Below, one piece after another: positions 58,220-64,000 of a DNA stretch of 64,000 nucleotides. A model generated the notes under the pieces. That model was not told the DNA's origin and made no database searches. It saw only the letters and a list, made by a program, of their open reading frames with translations. How positions within the stretch are numbered: position 1 is the stretch's first letter; each line of letters starts with the position of its first letter. The DNA comes from Cheiracanthium punctorium (Eukaryota; Arthropoda; Arachnida; Araneae; Cheiracanthiidae), in assembly GCA_038373885.1 (NCBI GenBank), contig JAWZYV010013541.1:610762-674761 (forward strand), written 5' to 3'. Made by a program: the position numbers and the translations under genes.

Positions 58220-61200
58220 ATAATTGTGAAATGATGTTCCGAAGTACGTTATATTTACATTGCTTTATTTATTGTTTTAATCTTTTTTTTTCTCAAACTC
58301 GTGACCTGCATCTTCTCATGACATTATGGTTATAAGAAAAAACTTAGCATCGCTATGATAAAAGCTTGCCCCTCGTACTGGCGGCAACGGAGAAAATGTG
58401 TGCTTCTTCTTACGGCAGAGCTGAACATTTTCATTCATTTCATGTTCACAAAATTGCATTAATTAATGAATTAATATTTTTTTAGCATTTTTATTTTAAA
58501 GGAGAGACAAAAGGTGACTCTGTATTCAATCTAATAATCAACAGGGTAAAACGAACAGCCTCTCAATGTGATTACGTGGAAAAAACAAAACAAAAAATAA
58601 ACAGGAAAATGATTGGGAAGTATTATTCTCTTTTTTCAAAAACTCGCACAAAATTGAAAATTTAAGATACCGAATCAAAATTAATTTAATCATTTGCAAA
58701 GTTGAAAGACATTTCCAGCTATGCAAATATCAAACATGTCCGAGCAATAGTTTGGTCCATGTGAAATTATTTGTGTGAAGTATGTGTGGAAAAAATGTGA
58801 TTATTTGAACAAAACATTAAATACATATAAAAAGAAAAACATTATTAAAAATAAAAATAAAAAATGGATTTGAGGAATGTGCACACCTGTATTCCAAACA
58901 TTGTAGCTGTGCATGCTATCGTTCGCCCGAAAAAGAACATTCAGCGCACGCAGACAGGGGCCTACAATTTTAATATAAGTAAAGGCTTTGATTAGAAAAT
59001 TATATGAAAGATTAAACTTAATCCCTCAGGGGTTTCATTTGTTATACAAAATAATGCTCTTCTACCAATGAATCGTATTACAGCATCGTTTATATTTTTA
59101 TATTTTCCGAATGAGGGTCACTTGCAAAATTTAGTGTTTTGGCTCTAATTTTCAGATTCTGTTTATAAGAAACATACTAGTACTAATTACATTCCTAACT
59201 TATTTCATTAGTGCTACTATGCATACACCTAGGGAAACAAATAATATAAAATTAATATCTATCTCAATAAATCAGTATAAGGCAAATTAATTGCTTGCTA
59301 CAAATAATCTGAAATGAATAACGATACTTATTTCAATTAGGCTCATCCCTAAGCGCGATTCATGTTTCTTTTACGTATACTAGTGTGGTAAGAATTTATC
59401 TAAGTCATCAAACACGGAATTCCGAAAAAGAAATCTACAGTCTCAGACGGGAGGGAAAACATGACAAAAAACACCAAAATTAGGTTATTTTTCTGAAGAA
59501 GGTTGAATTCAGTTAGTTTTCATATTTTATAAGTATTTAAGCGCATATTTATATTGTGATGATTTTCTTATTTGATAATTAGTTTCCATGATATGAATAC
59601 TATGTAAAGATGTACCGAGTGTATAGAAAAGCGATGAGAATTTAAAGGAATTCTGGCATTCACGCTGTCTAAAAGCACATTCATAAGTGCATATTTAGAC
59701 AGCTAGTGTATGTTCATATTATAACTTAACATTATACCCGATTCAAAGCTCTAGTTCTCGGACATCATGCAGCAGGCCGTATCTTAACGTTTTGCATTTA
59801 TGATGATGGTCTAGCCCAAATGACAGAAATAAACTTATCGTCTTCTACAAGGTTATTACAATCAACTGTCATTTGCCGTAAGGACAACACTTTTATTTTG
59901 ATGTTAAAGTGAACGAAAGATTTAATATCATATTCACACTTCAAAGATTAGAATTAGCGAACCAATACTTTAACGAGAAAAAACAATATCTCGTATACCT
60001 TACTTTTACTATGTTTATAAAATTAAGTAAATCGAACACCTCTAATAAAGTTTAGTAATCTAGCAATATTCTTCATAGGTTTGTTTCATGCTTACGCCGT
60101 TTTCTTTTACTAACGATCTTGCCTTTATTACTCAGCTTTTCGAAGTTCAGTTTACGACATACCAATTAATAAACAGGGACTCCATTAATAAACTAAAAAT
60201 ACGCGACAAAATTACTGCCTTAGCTGAAACTCTACCGATAAGATTATCTTCGAAAAAAAAATCTAATATCTGCTAAATATGTTCCAGAGTAATAACACAT
60301 TGCTTCACTATGCTACATAACGCGCCATCATTTTTAATTACTGAGGCAGAGGATCAAAAATTAAAGTTTCTGGCGTAAAAGCAATTAAACAGTTGTGAGG
60401 AAAATTGCTTTTACCTTATGTGATCGATGAAAGATATTTAGCTTTTCAAAAAGAAATCGTTACGTCGAATTTTAAGCGCATCGGTATTATTTTCTTAATT
60501 TAACGAAAATTGGTGTATTATAAATTTTTATACCTTGCGAAAATTATTCTTTAGCCTTCCATTAACCAAATCAATTTCCTTGTCATATAAGTAGTGATGA
60601 GTTTCTTATTTTAAAAAGTGCAATTTTAGAGCTTCACGAAAATTGCATTTCTGCATTTTCGCTTGTGCTCTTGTGACTTAATTTGATATATTTATTACTT
60701 TATTTTTACTTTAAAATGATGTCTCTTACATTAGTATGCAGTAGTAATAATAAAACAACTTTTGTGTTAATACATCTTAAAGAATAAATGTGTGCTTTTT
60801 ATTTTTTTTAAAATGAAGTATTTGATAGAATGTAACACACTGCTAGCTTTGTTGGTGTTAATGATGATTAATGTAACCACATAAATTTTTTTAGACTCTG
60901 AAACTAATATCACTGTTTTTTCAGTCGGTAAAATAAAAATGTAATAATCTTTATTTTAGAAGCTTTTGACGTATTTTTACAATCAGATCTTGTTAACTTT
61001 GATCCAAATCTTCTTAGCAAAATTAAACTGATTAAATTAAACTAAATTAAACTAATTAAATTAAACTGATCAAGTTTAAATTTGCGTCAATTCTGCGCCC
61101 ATTTCAAAAAAAGAATGACATCGAAATAGAATTTTACAGGCATTTACAGAGAAGTACGGTATATCAAGGTCAAGATAATCTTTTTCTATTCTTTAAAAAA

Positions 61201-61753
61201 TTCAAAAGTTGTTCCTTAAAAGAAATCTGCTTAAACAAATTTATTTATTTATCGTCACGAGATCAAATTTGCATCATTGGCTCTTTAATCTGCTCGATTT
61301 TTTAGGCATACTTATAATTGGGATAGGGTGAAATAACAGTATGAATTGAAAAAAAAAATGTTATTATTATTTTTTTTAATTTTCCTAACAATCGACCTAA
61401 TTATATCAGAAATTGAAGACAAAGGTGTTAAGGAATAGAATATTTATTGTGACTCAAATTATAACAAAAATGTATTCATTTTAGATCCTGACATATTGCT
61501 GATTTAGATTGTAAAATTTTTTTATAATTTTTAGTAATAACAGAAATTCAGATTGAAAATGCATTGAAAAGCGTAAAACATTTTAAAACTGAATCTCAGA
61601 GAATAACCATAATCAAAATTCAAATGGTATGCTCTGATTTATCCCCTTCTCAGTGAATCACGTGGTTCTTTAAATTGTATAGTTCAAACTGTTGAATATG
61701 CTTCCGAATTATAAACTAATATAAGAAAGCATTTCCCGAACTCTCTAGTTTAA
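58220..61753. other. AT-rich intron-like DNA
   Basis: No exon, known repeat or RNA gene is recognised. A short minisatellite of AAATTAAACT-type units sits at 61018-61075. ORFs 58538-58726 (-) and 60088-60276 (+) lack any domain. Confidence 0.4.
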
Positions 61754-62149
61754 TACAGTGCACATCGGTTATAACGGACCTGGGATATAGCGTACTATCG
61801 GTTATAATGTACCTAGAAGCTGGGGCCCGATTGAAGTCCAATATTTATAATGTTATTTAACTTCGGTTAAAACGTACTTAACAAAAGTACGTACTTCGGC
61901 TATAACGTACTTTTTATACCCAAGCCAAAATAAAATTTTCTTTTCTTAAGAATTTTATTTTGTTGTTTCCGGAAATTTCAGTACCTTCAAAACACTCGTT
62001 GTCAGTTTTCAGATTATCTAGCGAGATGAATTGTGTATGAATTAAGGGAGCGACCTTTTATCTTTTTCGCCTGCTAGGTAAGGCTAAGAACAAGACCACG
62101 TTTTTTATTTGTCATTCATCAATGTAAATGCCTCCGGAAAATCCCTATC

Positions 62150-62602
62150 TATAATGATTCTGATGATACACTGCAAAAAAGTCTGTCAAATTTACAGAAA
62201 AAACTGTCAGCCAGGACGCCAGTTTATATCCGTTTTTTTTTTACAGAAACCTTCTGTAAATTTTACAGATTCTCAGTTTATTTTACAGAAATCTTCCATA
62301 TAAGGAAAAATATACAGAAGATTTCTGTAGAATATACGGAAATAAACTGGCGTCCTGGCTGACAGTTTTTTTCTGTCAATTTAACAGACTTTTTTTTGCA
62401 GTGTAGTGAGGAAGAAACAGAGGAGCCTATACCAAGCATACTCGAAGCGTTCAATGCTGCAAAATCATTATCACGTTTTTTTGAATGCCGCAGTGATGCA
62501 GAGACTCTACAAAAGTCTAGTATGGATATCCAAAATGGTATTTTTAAAGTAGCATCTGCGCATTTAAAACTAAACAAAATTACAGATTATTTATCCGAAT
62601 AA
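62150..62602 (+). pseudogene. Tigger transposase C-terminal fragment interrupted by a MITE
   Basis: Before the MITE the frame reads DSDD. After the MITE it continues SEEETEEPIPSILEAFNAAK, then a Phe-Phe-x-Cys block, and ends LKLNKITDYLSE with a stop at 62602. The closing KITDY/F motif and the acidic run are usual for Tigger/pogo C-termini. Removing the MITE and one TA keeps the frame open across the join. Everything upstream of the acidic run is deleted. Confidence 0.8.
62169..62403. mobile_element. 235-bp TA-type MITE, copy 1
   Basis: The ends are inverted repeats of more than 60 bp beginning CACTGCAAAAAAGTCTGTCA and ending in TTTTTTTTGCAGTG. TA is present on both sides (62167-62168, 62404-62405). 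Inner arms contain CTGTCAGCCAGGACGCCAGT. The whole element can fold into a hairpin. It is non-coding. Confidence 0.92.
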
Positions 62603-63098
62603 AAATTTTAATAAGTAGTAAAAAATTTTCTCTGTTTAATTTAAATTTTAAAATATCAGACCTGTTTAAAACACATATTTCAATGAAGTTAGAAGCCCAC
62701 TTTCTTTTTTTGTGTCATATTGAATCGTACCGGCGGTACTGCTTCTAACGTACTTCGGCTATAACGTACTACCTTTTTAGGTCCCGTGAGAGTACGCTAT
62801 AACCGGTGTCTACTGTACAGGTATTTTAGTTGGTTTCAAGTTAATTAGTCAAGTTGGTTTCAAGGGGCCATAATTAAGGTAGAGTAAAATCCCATGTAGT
62901 TTCGTGGTTAAAGCCCGATCGTGAGAAAACTGTTGGTCCAAACCGAACCAAATTTCCAGTAAATATTAATTAAATGATGTGGTATTGATTAAAATGGATA
63001 AATAAATGAAAAGATTTACGTCGCTAGTGGCCAAAATGGTGCTGTAAGTTGCATTTTTGGAGTAAAATAGGTATGGAAAAGAAAGCTAGCATTTACTA

Positions 63099-63334
63099 CA
63101 CTGCAAAAAAAAAAAAGTTTGTCAAATTTACAGAAAAAAACTGTCAGCCAGGACGCCAGTTTATTTCCGTATATTTTACAGTCTTCCGTATTTTTTTCAG
63201 TATACGGAAACTTTCTGTAAAATCAACTGAAAATCTGTAAAATTTAAGGAAGACTTTTGTTAAAAAAACGGAAATAAACTTGAGTCCTGACTGACAGTTT
63301 TTTTCTGTAAATTTGACAGACTTTTTTTGCAGTG
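63099..63334. mobile_element. 236-bp TA-type MITE, copy 2
   Basis: Same family as 62169-62403: CACTGCAAAAAAA start, CTGTCAGCCAGGACGCCAGT inside, TTTTTTTGCAGTG end, TA flanks (63097-63098, 63335-63336). The right inner arm has drifted (TTGAGTCCTGACTGACAG), so the hairpin is less perfect here. ORF 63049-63240 reads through it by chance. Confidence 0.92.
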
Positions 63335-63339
63335 TAGTA

Positions 63340-63940
63340 TATTGTCACCATTGCCTTGTGTAGCTCAATATGTTTTCCTTGGAGATGTTACAAAAAGTGC
63401 ATTCTCTTATCAGCATTCCCTATGGCAGAATGTAGCAGATCTCCGTTGATTTGCTTGACGTGCAATGCTATTCGGTCTTCAAAGTGGCTACATTATCCGC
63501 ATTCTCTTGGTATGCAAAGCTCTTTATACAGAGTGTCCAACAAATAATACTCTGACTTCGAAATTAAAAATATCAAAAACACAGGTCAAAGAAGAACTGC
63601 GATAAACGGTATCTTTATTATGTAACCCATGGGCGGCAGGTCACAGTAAGCAAGGTAAGCACTGCATCGGGGCGCCATCTTCGAAGGAACACCGTTTCGA
63701 ACTCAAAAACTGAGGAAAACTTGATCTAGAGCATAAAAGGGGGCGCCTCTTTTACGTTTGCAGGTGTGCGGCACGAACCCAAGGGCCGCTCTTGGTGTAA
63801 TCCGCAAAAATTTCATATGGAAGTTTGGAAATTATAGCTATAATAGCTACTAACATATAGGGGGGTGCATTGACTTCATTTAAGGGTCGGTCATTGTGGA
63901 CGTCGTCTTTATGTTGAAAAAAAAAATTATGGATTTTATT
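63340..63940. other. Mixed repeat fragments
   Basis: At about 63527, TACAGAGTGTCCAACAAATA resembles a mariner-like end. 63640-63805 is a second copy of the repeat at 34720-34883 (TTCGAACTCAAAAACTGAGG, ATAAAAGGGGGCG, AAGGGCCGCTC). No gene is recognised. Confidence 0.5.
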
Positions 63941-63944
63941 TTAA

Positions 63945-64000
63945 CCACTTGAGGCGCAACCCCTTCCCAATGCTGAAAAAAGGGCAGCCGTTTTCCCTCG
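63945..64000. mobile_element. piggyBac-type MITE, second copy, cut by the window end
   Basis: TTAA at 63941-63944 is followed by CCACTTGAGGCGCAACC and, at 63966, CCCAATGCTGAAAAAAGGGC. This matches the right end of the 50090-50538 element in reverse complement, with a few substitutions. Confidence 0.8.

Larger units (their letters stand above)
61756..62815 (+). mobile_element. Internally deleted Tigger element, split by a MITE
   Basis: Left end CAGTGCACATCGGTTATAAC; right end, reverse complemented, CAGTAGACACCGGTTATAGC; TA on both sides (61754-61755, 62816-62817). Subterminal sequence is rich in GGCTATAACGTACT-type words. The only coding part left is the transposase C-terminus (62408-62602 plus a short stretch before 62168). 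At 1060 bp including the 235-bp MITE, it is a deletion derivative that depended on transposase from elsewhere. Confidence 0.85.

Noticed and set aside
1..64000. Endogenous viral or toxin-like genes
   Set aside because: No envelope, capsid, polymerase or toxin-like signatures were seen. The only retroelement pieces are a gene-less LTR element and LINE relics.

Overview
The window looks like AT-rich nuclear DNA from an arthropod. A spider or other chelicerate is the best guess, but that is inference from the Dscam-like protein and the repeat mix, not proof. There is very little host coding sequence. Only two exons are convincing: 6148-6309 and 7762-7908 (+). They encode the two halves of one immunoglobulin domain, matching the Ig2 domain that arthropod Dscam splits over exons 4 and 5. 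Both have clean AG/GT borders and compatible phase-1 junctions. If this reading is right, nearly all the rest is Dscam intron.

The remainder is a dense, often nested collection of mobile elements, many with exact borders. (1) 32-4784: an LTR element on the minus strand with 1.09-kb LTRs, a tRNA-like primer site, a G-rich polypurine tract and a 5-bp ACAGG duplication, inserted in a Tc1-like transposase remnant (1-31 + 4785-5232). (2) 12885-16740: a hAT element with a perfect 8-bp duplication, CCGATA-rich ends and a 55-codon BED zinc-finger fragment. (3) 17506-19835: a Tigger/pogo element with perfect 24-bp TIRs and a decayed DDD transposase. (4) 26362-27277: a 447-bp x 2 near-perfect palindrome. 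(5) 29.29-31.03 kb: a piggyBac-like transposase relic on the minus strand. (6) 31.06-40.45 kb: several copies of a modular repeat (modules B, C, D), one interrupted by a hAT MITE whose empty site is preserved in the sister copy. (7) Smaller MITEs of the hAT, MULE-like, Tc1/mariner, piggyBac and Tigger types, plus miniature elements with Helitron-like ends.

From about 41.7 to 61.7 kb the sequence is mostly plain AT-rich intron-like DNA with scattered MITEs, a 250-bp (TA)n tract, a mariner relic (54.70-55.13 kb) and a LINE RNase H relic (57.54-58.22 kb). The last 2.3 kb holds a Tigger-derived element split by a TA-type MITE, a second copy of that MITE, and the start of a second piggyBac MITE. 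I found no rRNA, intact tRNA gene, CRISPR array or virus-derived gene. The most informative material is the nesting history: several insertions can be ordered, and unoccupied sites or re-joined reading frames confirm three of them.
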